This document shows, in pieces, positions 26,893 through 35,734 of a stretch of DNA of 64,000 nucleotides (position 1 is the stretch's first letter; the number at the start of each line of letters is the position of its first letter). The translations under genes were made by a program, and so were the position numbers. The notes below the pieces were generated by a model. The model had not been told where the DNA came from. It did not search any database and was given only the letters and a program-made list of their open reading frames with translations. The stretch is from Actinomycetota bacterium (GTDB taxonomy: Bacteria; Actinomycetota; Acidimicrobiia; Acidimicrobiales; Iamiaceae), in NCBI GenBank assembly GCA_019639075.1, contig JAHBSO010000004.1, forward strand, positions 62,001-126,000. Direction: 5' to 3'.

Positions 26893-28470
26893 ATGGGGCT
26901 CGCCGAGAACCGCCCGGCTGACGGTCCCTACCTCTCGACTCCATGGCCCGAGGTGAGGACGTTGCCGCAATTCCCCAACCGATCGAACGAGGCCTACCGG
27001 TCGCCGCCGTTCCCCCACGTGCCGCCGCGCACCTGGCGCCACGCCCGGCTCGCACTCCTGGCCGCCGCCTCCGGCGTGCTCGTCGGTCTCGCCGGGTTCA
27101 CGTTCCTCGAAGGTCTCGACTGGGCCACCCGGACGCGTCTCGCCCACGACAAGCTCGTGTGGTTCCTCCCCCTCGCCGGGCTCGCGATGGGACTCGCCTA
27201 CCACCGCTTCGGGGGCCGAGCCGGGGGCGGCAACGCCCTCCTCCTCAAGGAGATCCACGAGCCCAGCGCCTGGGTGCCGCGACGCATGGCCCCGATGGTC
27301 GCCGGCGCCACGGTCGTCTCCCACCTCTTCGGCGCGTCCGTCGGCCGCGAAGGCACCGCGCTCCAGATGTCCGGCTCGCTCACCGACATGCTCAACCGGA
27401 CCTTCGGCGTCCGCCGGGAGGACCGGCGCGTCCTGTTGATCGCCGCGCTCGGCGGCGGCTTCGGCGCCGTGTTCGGGGTGCCGTTCGCCGGGCTGGTCTT
27501 CGGCATCGAGGTGCAGTGGATCCGACGCCTGCAGCTGCGCGGCGGGATCCGCTGGCTCATCGACCGCATCCGGGGCGGAGCGCGCACCGGCATCGCGCCC
27601 GAGGACCGGGACACCGACGAGGCCAGGCCGGTGGCCGGCGACGACCTGGCCGACCGCTCGTTCTCCGGCGAGTCGCGAGAGGTCCCGAACGCCCGACTCC
27701 TCGCGGCCATCGTCCCGACCGCGATCGCGTCGTTCGTCGGCAACTTCGTCGTGCGGACGCTGGGTCACGTCGAGGACTCGCCGGCTCGGTTCGTCGGCGC
27801 GATCACCGCGCCGCTGCTCCTCAAGGCCACGTTGATCGGCCTGGCCGCCGGCGTCACCGCGGTCGTGTTCGTGGCGCTCACCGAGGGCATCCGCCACCGG
27901 ACCAACGCGATCGTCACGTGGCCCCCGCTTCGACCGTTCGTCGGCGGCATCGTCACCCTCGCCCTCGCGGCGATCGCCGGCCACGACTACCTGGGGCTCT
28001 CGCTGCACCTCACCGACGAGGCCTTCGCCGGTGAGCTCACCTCGTTCGCCGCCCCGTCGTGGAAGCTGGTCCTCACCGCGGTCTGCCTCGGCACCGGGTT
28101 CATCGGCGGCGAGGTCACCCCGATGTTCGTGATGGGGGCGACCCTCGGTGCGGCCATGGGCAACGTGCTCGGGCTCGACCCGGCGCTCGGGGCCGGGCTC
28201 GGCTTCGCCGCGGTGTTCGCCGGCGCCGCCAACGCCCCGATCGCCTGCACCGTCCTCGCCATCGAGATCTTCGGCATCCGGTTCGGCCTCCCCGCCGCCG
28301 CGGCGTGCGCGGTGTCCTTCGTGGCCTCGGGCCGCTGGGGCATCTACCACCACCCGCCGGCCGGTACCGCCACCATCACCTCCCAGGCCCGTCGCGGCTA
28401 CCGGCGGTTCCGCCGGGTGGCGTCGAGCCGGGACCGGCCCACGCCCGGCACCGTCCCCGACGGTCGATAG
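26893..28470 (+). CDS. ClC-family chloride channel/antiporter
   Basis: A protein of up to 525 residues with about ten helices. ClC signatures are GREGTALQMSGSL (selectivity region, GxEGP variant), FGAVFGVPFAG and GTGFIGGEVTPMF. AVFAGAANAPIACT follows. A charged loop near 230-260 (DRDTDEARP) is an insertion relative to short ClC proteins. The gating Glu of GREGT is present. ATG 26893 gives a soluble 50-residue lead; GTG 26953 is an alternative. It is divergent from copA. Confidence 0.9.
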   Translation: MGLAENRPADGPYLSTPWPEVRTLPQFPNRSNEAYRSPPFPHVPPRTWRHARLALLAAASGVLVGLAGFTFLEGLDWATRTRLAHDKLVWFLPLAGLAMGLAYHRFGGRAGGGNALLLKEIHEPSAWVPRRMAPMVAGATVVSHLFGASVGREGTALQMSGSLTDMLNRTFGVRREDRRVLLIAALGGGFGAVFGVPFAGLVFGIEVQWIRRLQLRGGIRWLIDRIRGGARTGIAPEDRDTDEARPVAGDDLADRSFSGESREVPNARLLAAIVPTAIASFVGNFVVRTLGHVEDSPARFVGAITAPLLLKATLIGLAAGVTAVVFVALTEGIRHRTNAIVTWPPLRPFVGGIVTLALAAIAGHDYLGLSLHLTDEAFAGELTSFAAPSWKLVLTAVCLGTGFIGGEVTPMFVMGATLGAAMGNVLGLDPALGAGLGFAAVFAGAANAPIACTVLAIEIFGIRFGLPAAAACAVSFVASGRWGIYHHPPAGTATITSQARRGYRRFRRVASSRDRPTPGTVPDGR

Positions 28471-28500
28471 CGTCTGCACCGCACCCAGAGGAGGCCCCCC

Positions 28501-29025
28501 ATGCCGGTGTTCCGGACCGACAGCGCCATCGGACGAGCCGTCCGCAGGATGGCCACCAGCCCGACCTTCAGGAAGGTCGGGCCGAAGGTGGTCCCACCGA
28601 TGGACCGGGCGCTCAACCGGCTCACCAGGGGCCGGTTCATCGTCAGCAAGTTCCTGGTGCCCAGCCTGGTGCTGACCACCACCGGGCAGAAGTCCGGCCT
28701 GCCCCGGGAGTCGCCGTTGGCGTGCGTCCCCGAGGACGGCGGCTGGTACGTCGTCGGCTCGAACTTCGGCCGCGAGAAGCACCCGTCGTGGACCGGGAAC
28801 CTCATCGCCCACCCGAAGGCATCGGTCACCTTCGAGGGCACCGTCACCGAGGTCGACGCCCGCCTGCTCCCGCCCGAGGAGAAGGCCGAGCGGTGGAACG
28901 AGCTCGTCGAGGTCTGGCCGGCCTACGACGACTACGTCGAGGCCAGCGGTCGCGACCTCCGGGTCTTCCACCTCACCCCGGTCACCGCGTCGCTCACAAC
29001 CAGCCGCGCGTCCGGAACACCTTGA
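28501..29025 (+). CDS. F420H2-dependent (deazaflavin) nitroreductase family protein
   Basis: A 174-residue protein of the Ddn/deazaflavin-dependent nitroreductase family (split beta-barrel). VLTTTGQKSGLPRESPL and WYVVGSNFGREKHPSWTGNL are the family hallmarks; the latter contacts F420. A GAGGAGG ribosome site precedes the ATG. Reduction of quinones or nitro compounds is known for relatives; the natural substrate is not evident. Its last 32 bases overlap the end of convergent corA. Confidence 0.92.
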   Translation: MPVFRTDSAIGRAVRRMATSPTFRKVGPKVVPPMDRALNRLTRGRFIVSKFLVPSLVLTTTGQKSGLPRESPLACVPEDGGWYVVGSNFGREKHPSWTGNLIAHPKASVTFEGTVTEVDARLLPPEEKAERWNELVEVWPAYDDYVEASGRDLRVFHLTPVTASLTTSRASGTP

Positions 29026-30031
29026 ACAGGGCGAGGCAGCCCAACACCATCGTGCCCACCGCCACCGCGTAGCCGTACTGCCACCGGAGCTCGGGCATGT
29101 CACGGAAGTTCATGCCGTAGATCGCCCCGATCGTCGCCGGCACGACGGCGATGCCGGCCCAGGCGGAGATCTTGCGCATGTCCTCGTTCTGTCGCAGCGA
29201 GATCTCGGCCTGGCGCACGCTGACCCGGCCGAGCTCGGCCTGGAGCATGTCGCTCAGGGTCCGGTCCGCGGCTTCGAGCGACTCGGTCGACCGGAGCACG
29301 TGGTCGTACACGTCGCGGTACTGCTCGGCGATCGGGCCGGGCGGGAAGGCGTCGATCTCCCGCCGCGCCAGCCGTTCGGCCGGCCCGGACAACGGGACGA
29401 GCGCCCGACGGATGACGGCGGCGTCGCGCTTCAGCTCGTAGATGGCCGCCGAGTTGTCCTCGTCGCCGTCGCCGAACACCTCCGCCTCGAGGTCGTCGAT
29501 GTCGCTCTCCAGCGTCTGCACCGCGAGCTCGTAGCGGTCGACGATGTGGTCGAGCACCTCGTAGAACGCCACGACCGGCCCGTCGTCGACCGCCACCGGC
29601 CGCTCGTCCATCGTCCGGCGGACGTCGTCGAGGACCTCGCTCGCCCCGTGCCGGACCGTCACGAAGAAGTGCGACCCGACGAACGCGGCCACCTCGCTCA
29701 CGTCGATGTCGCTGTAGCCCACGTAGGCGATCGGCTTGACGACGGCGAACACGACGTCGCCGTAGACCTCGAGCTTGGGCCGCTGGTGCGCCTTGATCGC
29801 GTCCTCGACCGCGAGCGGCGGCAGACCGAACTCACGGGCGACGGCCTCCACGTCGACCTCCAGCGGATCGTGGACCCCGACCCACACCCAGCCGTCCCCG
29901 GCGCGGGCGAGCTCCCCGGCCTCGGCGAGCGTCAGCGGACCCGGGCGCCGACCCTGCGAGTCGTAGTACCGGCAGTCGACGACGACACCACCGGGGTCCC
30001 TCGCCTCGACGCCACTCGCTCCGGCATCCAC
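28994..30031 (-). CDS. corA: CorA-family magnesium/cobalt transporter
   Basis: A 345-residue CorA-type channel. The GMN selectivity signature is in IYGMNFRDMPELRW near residue 305, flanked by the two C-terminal helices that end in KVFRTRGWL. The long N-terminal cytoplasmic funnel includes VEDAIKAHQRPKLEVYGD and YELKRDAAVIRRAL. GTG 30031 is the suggested start. It follows comB by 59 bases and probably belongs to the GGDEF-CDF-comB transcript. Confidence 0.94.
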   Translation of the reverse strand: MDAGASGVEARDPGGVVVDCRYYDSQGRRPGPLTLAEAGELARAGDGWVWVGVHDPLEVDVEAVAREFGLPPLAVEDAIKAHQRPKLEVYGDVVFAVVKPIAYVGYSDIDVSEVAAFVGSHFFVTVRHGASEVLDDVRRTMDERPVAVDDGPVVAFYEVLDHIVDRYELAVQTLESDIDDLEAEVFGDGDEDNSAAIYELKRDAAVIRRALVPLSGPAERLARREIDAFPPGPIAEQYRDVYDHVLRSTESLEAADRTLSDMLQAELGRVSVRQAEISLRQNEDMRKISAWAGIAVVPATIGAIYGMNFRDMPELRWQYGYAVAVGTMVLGCLALFKVFRTRGWL

Positions 30032-30090
30032 GCCCCGAGGTCTACACCCGACGTCGACGGCGGAGGCGGACCACGCGAGGGCGGGCCGGG

Positions 30091-30786
30091 TCACCCCACG
30101 GCGTGGATCGTCAACCGTTCGCCGACCCGCACGACCTCCATGGCGAAGTCGAACCGATCGACGTCCGCGGCCAGGTCGACGTCGCGCGGGTCCATGTTCC
30201 CCTCCCCCGCCTCGAGGGTGCGGAAGGCCTCCGGGGTCCCCTTCAGCGCTTCGGCCACCTCGGCGTCGTCCACCGGCGCGCCCGTGCGGAGGGCCTCGAT
30301 GTGCTCGGCGGTCAGGCGGTCGTCGTCGGCGGCCCAGTCCGGCAGCCAGCCCGAGAGCACGTAGGCGGGCGCGCCGGGACCCGACATGGCCACCGCGTGC
30401 GCCGTGGCCGACGCGTTGACCAACCCGGCGGCGAACAACCGGTCGGCGTCGAGCGCGGCGACGACCCCCTGCGTGCCCGACCCGGTGCGCAGCACCACCT
30501 CCCGACCGGCGAGGTCGGCGCGGCTGACGAACCACGGCGAGTTCGGCAGGTCGTAGTGCGGCGGCTTGCGACCGTGGTCCTCGCCCACCACCACCGACCC
30601 GGGGATCGTGCGCCCGAGGTCCACCGCCTCGTCCAACCCCCGCACCAGGTGGATCGCGCTCGCACCGCCGCCGAGCGCGTACGCCGCGGTGGTGAAGGCC
30701 CGCAGCACGTCGACCACCACCACCACGCCCGCGACCCCGTCGAGCTCGAAGCGGGACAGGTACTGCGGTTCGGCCCGCTGGGTCAC
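30091..30786 (-). CDS. comB: ComB-family 2-phosphosulfolactate phosphatase-like protein
   Basis: A 231-residue member of the ComB family. VVVDVLRAFTTAAYAL, GEDHGRKPPHYDLPNSP and VLRTGSGTQGVVAAL are the conserved blocks. In methanogens ComB removes phosphate from 2-phosphosulfolactate in coenzyme M synthesis. Bacterial homologues are widespread and their role is often unknown. No comA or comC is in the window. The start GTG overlaps the CDF stop (GTGA). Confidence 0.85.
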   Translation of the reverse strand: MTQRAEPQYLSRFELDGVAGVVVVVDVLRAFTTAAYALGGGASAIHLVRGLDEAVDLGRTIPGSVVVGEDHGRKPPHYDLPNSPWFVSRADLAGREVVLRTGSGTQGVVAALDADRLFAAGLVNASATAHAVAMSGPGAPAYVLSGWLPDWAADDDRLTAEHIEALRTGAPVDDAEVAEALKGTPEAFRTLEAGEGNMDPRDVDLAADVDRFDFAMEVVRVGERLTIHAVG

Positions 30787-31814
30787 CAGGTGACCTCTTC
30801 GCACCCGCGGTGGTCGTCGGGTTCGACCTGGAGCGTGGCGTGGCCGATGCCGTAGCGGTCGAGCAGGAGGTCGCGGGCCTGGTCGAGCACACCGTGGTGG
30901 TCGGTCCCGACGCTGACCATCACGTGCGCGCTGGCCACGTCCATCGCCGAGGTCAACGTCCACACGTGCAAGTCGTGGACGTCGGTCACCCCTTCGATCG
31001 CCTCGAGGTCCGAGGCCATCGCCTCCAGGTCGGTCCCCGGCGGTGCGGCCTGCACGAGGATCCGCACCGCCTGGGCACCGAGCGACCAGGTGCGGGGCAG
31101 GATGAACAGGCCGATGCCGACGCCGATGACCGGGTCGATCCAGGTCTCGCCGGTGACCCCGATCAGCACGGCGCCGACGATCACCCCGACCGAGCCGACC
31201 AGGTCGGCCACCACCTCGAGGTAGGCGCCCCGCACGTTGAGCGACTCCTCGGCGGCGCCCCGCAGGAGCACGAAGGCCACGACGTTCGCCAGCAGGCCGG
31301 CCACCGCCACCACCAGCATCGGGGTGCTGGCGACCTCCACGGGGTCCCCGATGCGCCCGACCGCCTCGTAGATCACCCAGCCGGCGACACCGAAGAGCAG
31401 CATGGCGTTGGCGAGCGCGGCGAGGATCTCCAACCGGTAGAGCCCGAACGTGCGGTGGCTGCGGCTGCTCCCCCTGGACGCGAGCTGGATGGCGGCCAGC
31501 GCCATGCCGATGCCCAGCACGTCGGTGAGCATGTGCCCGGCGTCGGACAGCAGGGCGAGCGAGTTGGTGAGGAGGGCGCCGATCACCTCGGCGACCAGGA
31601 ACACGACGAGCACGCCCAGCGCCGCGACGAGGCGGCCCTTGTGGCGCGCGCCGGCCGAGATCGACACGTGGCCGTGGTCGTGACCGCCGTGACCGCCGCG
31701 ACCGCCGTCGACCGGGTGGTCGTGGTCGTCGGGCGCCGGCGTCTGCACCGCGCTACTGCTAGCGCGGGATCGGGTGTTCGGCAAGGTGCCCTCCCCCACG
31801 GTCGCGCCGGTCAC
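30783..31814 (-). CDS. Cation diffusion facilitator (Zn/Co/Cd efflux)
   Basis: A 343-residue CDF transporter. A His-rich N-terminal tail (GGHGGHDHGHVSIS) precedes six helices. The transport site is formed by LLSDAGHMLTD (HxxxD, near 90) and EVVADLVGS (near 200). The C-terminal cytoplasmic domain contains VHDLHVWTLTSAMDVASAHV. It exchanges protons for divalent metals at the cytoplasmic membrane. It overlaps both neighbours by GTGA, one of which is a GGDEF protein, an odd coupling. Confidence 0.95.
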   Translation of the reverse strand: MTGATVGEGTLPNTRSRASSSAVQTPAPDDHDHPVDGGRGGHGGHDHGHVSISAGARHKGRLVAALGVLVVFLVAEVIGALLTNSLALLSDAGHMLTDVLGIGMALAAIQLASRGSSRSHRTFGLYRLEILAALANAMLLFGVAGWVIYEAVGRIGDPVEVASTPMLVVAVAGLLANVVAFVLLRGAAEESLNVRGAYLEVVADLVGSVGVIVGAVLIGVTGETWIDPVIGVGIGLFILPRTWSLGAQAVRILVQAAPPGTDLEAMASDLEAIEGVTDVHDLHVWTLTSAMDVASAHVMVSVGTDHHGVLDQARDLLLDRYGIGHATLQVEPDDHRGCEEVTW

Positions 31815-33274
31815 ATCGCGCGGCGGTACCTGCTCGCGACCGTGGCCAGGGACGCCACCACCCGACCGTCGGCGCCGTGGGCCTCCCAGCCGTCACGACC
31901 CCGACGCTTGACCTCGTACATCGCGAGGTCCGCCTCGTGCAGCAGCTCGTCGGCGGCCACCGTGCCGTCCGACGCCGACAGGCCGATCGACAGCGTGATC
32001 CGCACCTCGACGTCGTGGACGACCATCGGCGCCCGGCTCCGCTCGATCAGGTCGTCGGCGAACCGGCGGCGGGCCGAGACGGCGGTCGCCCCGCTGAGGA
32101 CGACCACGAACTCGTCGCCGCCCAGCCGGGCCACGAACCCGGCCCCGCCGACGCACTCGACCAGTCGCTCCGACACGGTACGCAGCACCGCGTCGCCGAT
32201 CCCGTGGCCGTGCCGGTCGTTGACCTGCTTGAACCCGTCGACGTCGACGGCCAGCACCGCGACCGGTCGGGCCTCGCGTCGCAGGTCCTCGAGGTGCTCG
32301 AACATCGCCCGCCGGGTCGCCAGCCCGGTGAGGTCGTCCAGGGCGATCATGGAGTGCAGCTCCGCCTCGCGGGCGACCCGATCGGTGATGTCGTGGCTCG
32401 ACCAGACGACGAGGTCCTGCAGCTCGTTGACCCGACCGGTCAGCTCGAGGACCACGGCGGAGCCGTCGGGGCGGACCACGTCGACCCGGGACGGTCCGAC
32501 CGGCAGCGCGCCGCCCGAGGACCCGAGGACCTCCAGCAGGTGCCGGCCGACGACGTCGGGGATCTCCCGCCCCAGCTGCTCGGCCATCGTCTCGTTAAGG
32601 CGGGTCACCGTGCCCGACGACGTGACCATGACACCGTCGCGGACCGACTCGAACACCAGCGCCATCTCGTCGGCGAGCCGTCGGACCGACTCCGCAGCCT
32701 CGAGCGCCCGCAGGTACGCGGTGCGGCGGTCCCGGTAGGTGAAGACCATGACGGCATCGAGCATGAGCACCAACCAGACGGAGCCGCCGAGCGGTGATCC
32801 GTGCAGCGCCGACCCGATCAGGACGCCGGCGGTGAGCAGCGTGCTCAGGTTCGCGAACGCCAGCGGGTTGCTGGCGAGGAGGGCCGCGGACGCGGTCCAC
32901 CAGGTGGTGACGCCGATCAGGGCGATCGTGAAGCCCAGGGGTTCCCGGGGGACGAGCGAGATGAAGTACCAGGCGATCCACGACCCGAAGACGCCCGTCA
33001 TCAGGAGCGGGCGGATGAATCGGCCCCGGTCGCCCATGAAGTTCTGGAGCTTGAGCCGGAAGAGGGCCAGCAGCAGCGAGCCGCCGAACCAGATCGCCAG
33101 CGTGGGCGGCGAGACCGAGTCGCGGGCGATCATGCCGAGGGTCCACAGGAGCAGGAGGGTGCCGGGGACCAGCCAGCGGGACGCCTCGGAGAAGCCGATC
33201 AGGAACACCGCGCCGAGCGCAGCGTCGTGTTCGTCCTCGCCCGCCGCGACGACGGGATGCGTCTCCCGGTCCAC
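31811..33274 (-). CDS. Membrane PAS-GGDEF diguanylate cyclase
   Basis: A 487-residue protein. About five or six helices occupy residues 20-175, a PAS domain follows (about 200-310), then a GGDEF domain with ALDDLTGLATRRAMFEHLE and intact RLGGDEFVVVL near 385. It should make c-di-GMP. No RxxD inhibitory site is evident before GGDEF. An AGGAGG ribosome site lies 7 bases before GTG 33274. It is the first gene of an operon with a CDF metal exporter, ComB and CorA. Confidence 0.93.
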   Translation of the reverse strand: MDRETHPVVAAGEDEHDAALGAVFLIGFSEASRWLVPGTLLLLWTLGMIARDSVSPPTLAIWFGGSLLLALFRLKLQNFMGDRGRFIRPLLMTGVFGSWIAWYFISLVPREPLGFTIALIGVTTWWTASAALLASNPLAFANLSTLLTAGVLIGSALHGSPLGGSVWLVLMLDAVMVFTYRDRRTAYLRALEAAESVRRLADEMALVFESVRDGVMVTSSGTVTRLNETMAEQLGREIPDVVGRHLLEVLGSSGGALPVGPSRVDVVRPDGSAVVLELTGRVNELQDLVVWSSHDITDRVAREAELHSMIALDDLTGLATRRAMFEHLEDLRREARPVAVLAVDVDGFKQVNDRHGHGIGDAVLRTVSERLVECVGGAGFVARLGGDEFVVVLSGATAVSARRRFADDLIERSRAPMVVHDVEVRITLSIGLSASDGTVAADELLHEADLAMYEVKRRGRDGWEAHGADGRVVASLATVASRYRRAM

Positions 33275-33398
33275 CGTCGAGCCTCCTTGCTCCTCGTCAT
33301 CGACGGGCCCGCCGACGCGGGGCCCGAATCCGCCTTCTCAATCGGCCGGAGGGGTCGTCCCTTGAGGCCGAACGACGACAGAAGGGATGGAGGTTCGT

Positions 33399-34241
33399 TC
33401 AGCCGTCCCGGCGGGCCCGGGCACCCCGGACGATCGCGTTCTGGTACACCGCGGCCGGGAGGCGGGAGATCAGGTCGAGCGCCTTGGCGTCGGGCCCGAT
33501 CAGGGCCCGGCGGCGGTTGCGCTCCACGGCCTTCAGGATCTGCCGGGCCGCCTTGTCGGGCGTCGTCCGCAGCAGCTTGTCGAACTCTGCGGCCATGTCG
33601 TCGCTCGACCCGCCGTCGCCGAAGGCCGACGCGCTCTCGTGCATGCGGGCCGAGCGGGCGATGTTGGTGCGGATGCCACCCGGGTGGATCGTGGTGCACG
33701 ACACCGGCGCGCCCTCGATCTCGAGCTCCATCCGCAGCGCGTCGGTGAACCCGCGCACCGCGAACTTCGCCGAGTTGTAGGCCGACTGGGACGGCACGCT
33801 GAACAGGCCGAACACGCTCGAGATGTTCACGATGTGGCCGTCGCCCGATGCCTTCAGGTGGGGCAGGAACGCCTTGGTGCCGTAGACGACACCCCAGAAG
33901 TCGATGCCCATCAGCCACTCGAAGTCCTCGTAGGACATGCCTTCGATCGACGCGCCGAGGGCGACGCCGGCGTTGTTGAACACGAGGTTCACCGTGCCGT
34001 GCTCGGCGACGACCTCCGTCGCCCAGGCCTCGACGGCCTCGCGGTCGGCGACGTCGAGGTGCTTCGAGGTGACCTTCACCCCGCGGCCCTCGCACTGCAC
34101 GACCGTCTCGGCCAGACCGACGTCGTCGACGTCGCTGAGCGCGAGGTGGACGCCTCGGCGGGCCAGCGCGTTGGCCAGCGTCCGGCCGATCCCGGATCCG
34201 GCCCCGGTGATGGCGGCGACCTTGCCGTTGAGATCCTTCAT
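33399..34241 (-). CDS. SDR-family oxidoreductase
   Basis: A 280-residue classical short-chain dehydrogenase. The cofactor site is AITGAGSGIGRTLA, NNAG is present (VFNNAGVALGA), and the catalytic residues are the Ser of NISSVFG and the YxxxK of SAYNSAKFAVRG. It lies 11 bases after the Baeyer-Villiger monooxygenase and probably oxidises the alcohol or reduces the ketone handled by that enzyme. The C-terminal extension (RNRRRALIGPDAKALDL) is common in actinobacterial members. Confidence 0.93.
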   Translation of the reverse strand: MKDLNGKVAAITGAGSGIGRTLANALARRGVHLALSDVDDVGLAETVVQCEGRGVKVTSKHLDVADREAVEAWATEVVAEHGTVNLVFNNAGVALGASIEGMSYEDFEWLMGIDFWGVVYGTKAFLPHLKASGDGHIVNISSVFGLFSVPSQSAYNSAKFAVRGFTDALRMELEIEGAPVSCTTIHPGGIRTNIARSARMHESASAFGDGGSSDDMAAEFDKLLRTTPDKAARQILKAVERNRRRALIGPDAKALDLISRLPAAVYQNAIVRGARARRDG

Positions 34242-34252
34242 GCGGGGCTCCT

Positions 34253-35734
34253 TCAGTTGGCCGCGACCGCGGCGGGGACGGGGTTCGAGAAGACGAGGGC
34301 GTCCTGGTCGACCGGGGCGTCGTGCAGCGCCCGGTAGTCGCGCAGGTAGCTCTGGTGCACCTGCCAGGGGAACGCCGATCCCTGCTTGGGGAACTCGTCG
34401 GCCGACCGGCGGATGTAGCCCGACTCCAGGCCGAGCAGCGGCTGCTGGGTGATCCGGGCGTCGGTGTTGGTCGGCGTGCACTGGCGCATCCGGACCGACC
34501 GCATGTGGTTGAGGATCCGCGTGACGTAGCCGCAGGTCAGGTCGGCCTTGAGGGTCCAGGAGGCGTTGGTGTACCCGAACGCGAGAGCCATGTTCGGTAC
34601 CCCTTCGAGCATCATCCCCTTGTAGGACAGCCGGCCCGAGACGTCGACCTTCTCGCCGTCGACGACCAGGTCGACCCCGCCGAGGAACAGCATCTGGAGA
34701 CCGGTGGCGGTGACGATGATGTCGGCGTCGAGGTGGGCCCCGGAGCGGAGCGTGATCCCGGTCTCGTCGAAGGTGTCGACGTGGTCGGTGACCACCTCGG
34801 CCCTGCCCGACGAGATGGCCTTGAACAGGTCGCCGTCGGGCACGGCGCACAGGCGCTCGTCCCACGGGTCGTACCTGGGCGTGAAGTGGGTGGCGACGTC
34901 GTAGCCCTCCGGGAGCTGGCGGGCGACGCCGCGCAGCAGCGCCTTCTTCACCAGCTCCGGACGGCGACGCGACAAGCGGTACATGCCCTGGGTGCCGAGG
35001 GCCATCATCCACCGGATCATGGGCCCCGACCACTTCTCCGGGAGCCGCCGGCGCATGGCGTTGGCCAGCGGGTTCGACCCCGGCACCGACGCGACGTAGG
35101 ACGGCGACCGCTGGAGCATCGTCACCTTCTCCGCCGTGGGGGCCAGCGACGGCACGAGGGTGACCGCGGTGGCGCCGGAGCCGATCACCACGACCTTCTT
35201 GCCGGCGTAGTCGAGGTCCTCGGGCCAGTGCTGCGGGTGGACGATCTGGCCCTGGAACCGATCGGTGCCCGGGAAGTCCGGCAGGTACCCGTGGTCGTAG
35301 CGGTAGTACCCGCTGCAGGAGAAGAAGAAGTCGCAGGTGACCACGACCGTCTCGCCGGTGTCGGTGCGCTCGGCGGTGACCGTCCAGCGGGCGTCGTCGG
35401 AGGACCAGTCCGCCGACAGGATCCGGTGGTGGAACCGGATCTTGCGGTCGATGCCGGACTCGGCGGCCGTCTCCTCGATGTAGGCGAGGATCGAGTCGCC
35501 GTCGGCGATGGCCTTCTCCCCCTGCCACGGCTTGAACGGGTAGCCGAGGGTGAACATGTCCGAGTCCGAGCGGATGCCCGGGTAGCGGAACAGGTCCCAC
35601 GTGCCGCCGATGGCGTCGCGGGCCTCGAAGATCGCGTAGTCGGCCCAGGGGCAGTCGGTCTGCAGGTGGTGGGCGGCGCCGATGCCGGAGAGGCCGGCGC
35701 CGACGATCAGCACGTCGAGGTGCTCGACGGTCAT
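34253..35734 (-). CDS. Baeyer-Villiger-type flavin monooxygenase (EtaA-like)
   Basis: A 493-residue flavoprotein. The FAD site is VLIVGAGLSGIGAAHHL and the NADPH site is VVVIGSGATAVTL. The Baeyer-Villiger fingerprint FxGxxxHxxxWP is exact (FQGQIVHPQHWP, near 161). Sequence features (YPGIRSDSDMFTLGYPFKPW) resemble the EtaA group, which turns ketones into esters and activates ethionamide in mycobacteria. The ATG overlaps the PF10118 protein's stop (ATGA), and an SDR follows. All are divergent from a TetR gene. Confidence 0.94.
   Translation of the reverse strand: MTVEHLDVLIVGAGLSGIGAAHHLQTDCPWADYAIFEARDAIGGTWDLFRYPGIRSDSDMFTLGYPFKPWQGEKAIADGDSILAYIEETAAESGIDRKIRFHHRILSADWSSDDARWTVTAERTDTGETVVVTCDFFFSCSGYYRYDHGYLPDFPGTDRFQGQIVHPQHWPEDLDYAGKKVVVIGSGATAVTLVPSLAPTAEKVTMLQRSPSYVASVPGSNPLANAMRRRLPEKWSGPMIRWMMALGTQGMYRLSRRRPELVKKALLRGVARQLPEGYDVATHFTPRYDPWDERLCAVPDGDLFKAISSGRAEVVTDHVDTFDETGITLRSGAHLDADIIVTATGLQMLFLGGVDLVVDGEKVDVSGRLSYKGMMLEGVPNMALAFGYTNASWTLKADLTCGYVTRILNHMRSVRMRQCTPTNTDARITQQPLLGLESGYIRRSADEFPKQGSAFPWQVHQSYLRDYRALHDAPVDQDALVFSNPVPAAVAAN

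Noticed and set aside
33275..33398. Hairpin GGGCCCGCC/GCGGGGCCC near 33305 as terminator of the SDR operon
   Set aside because: The stem has mismatches and there is no other support; G+C-rich near-symmetries are common here.
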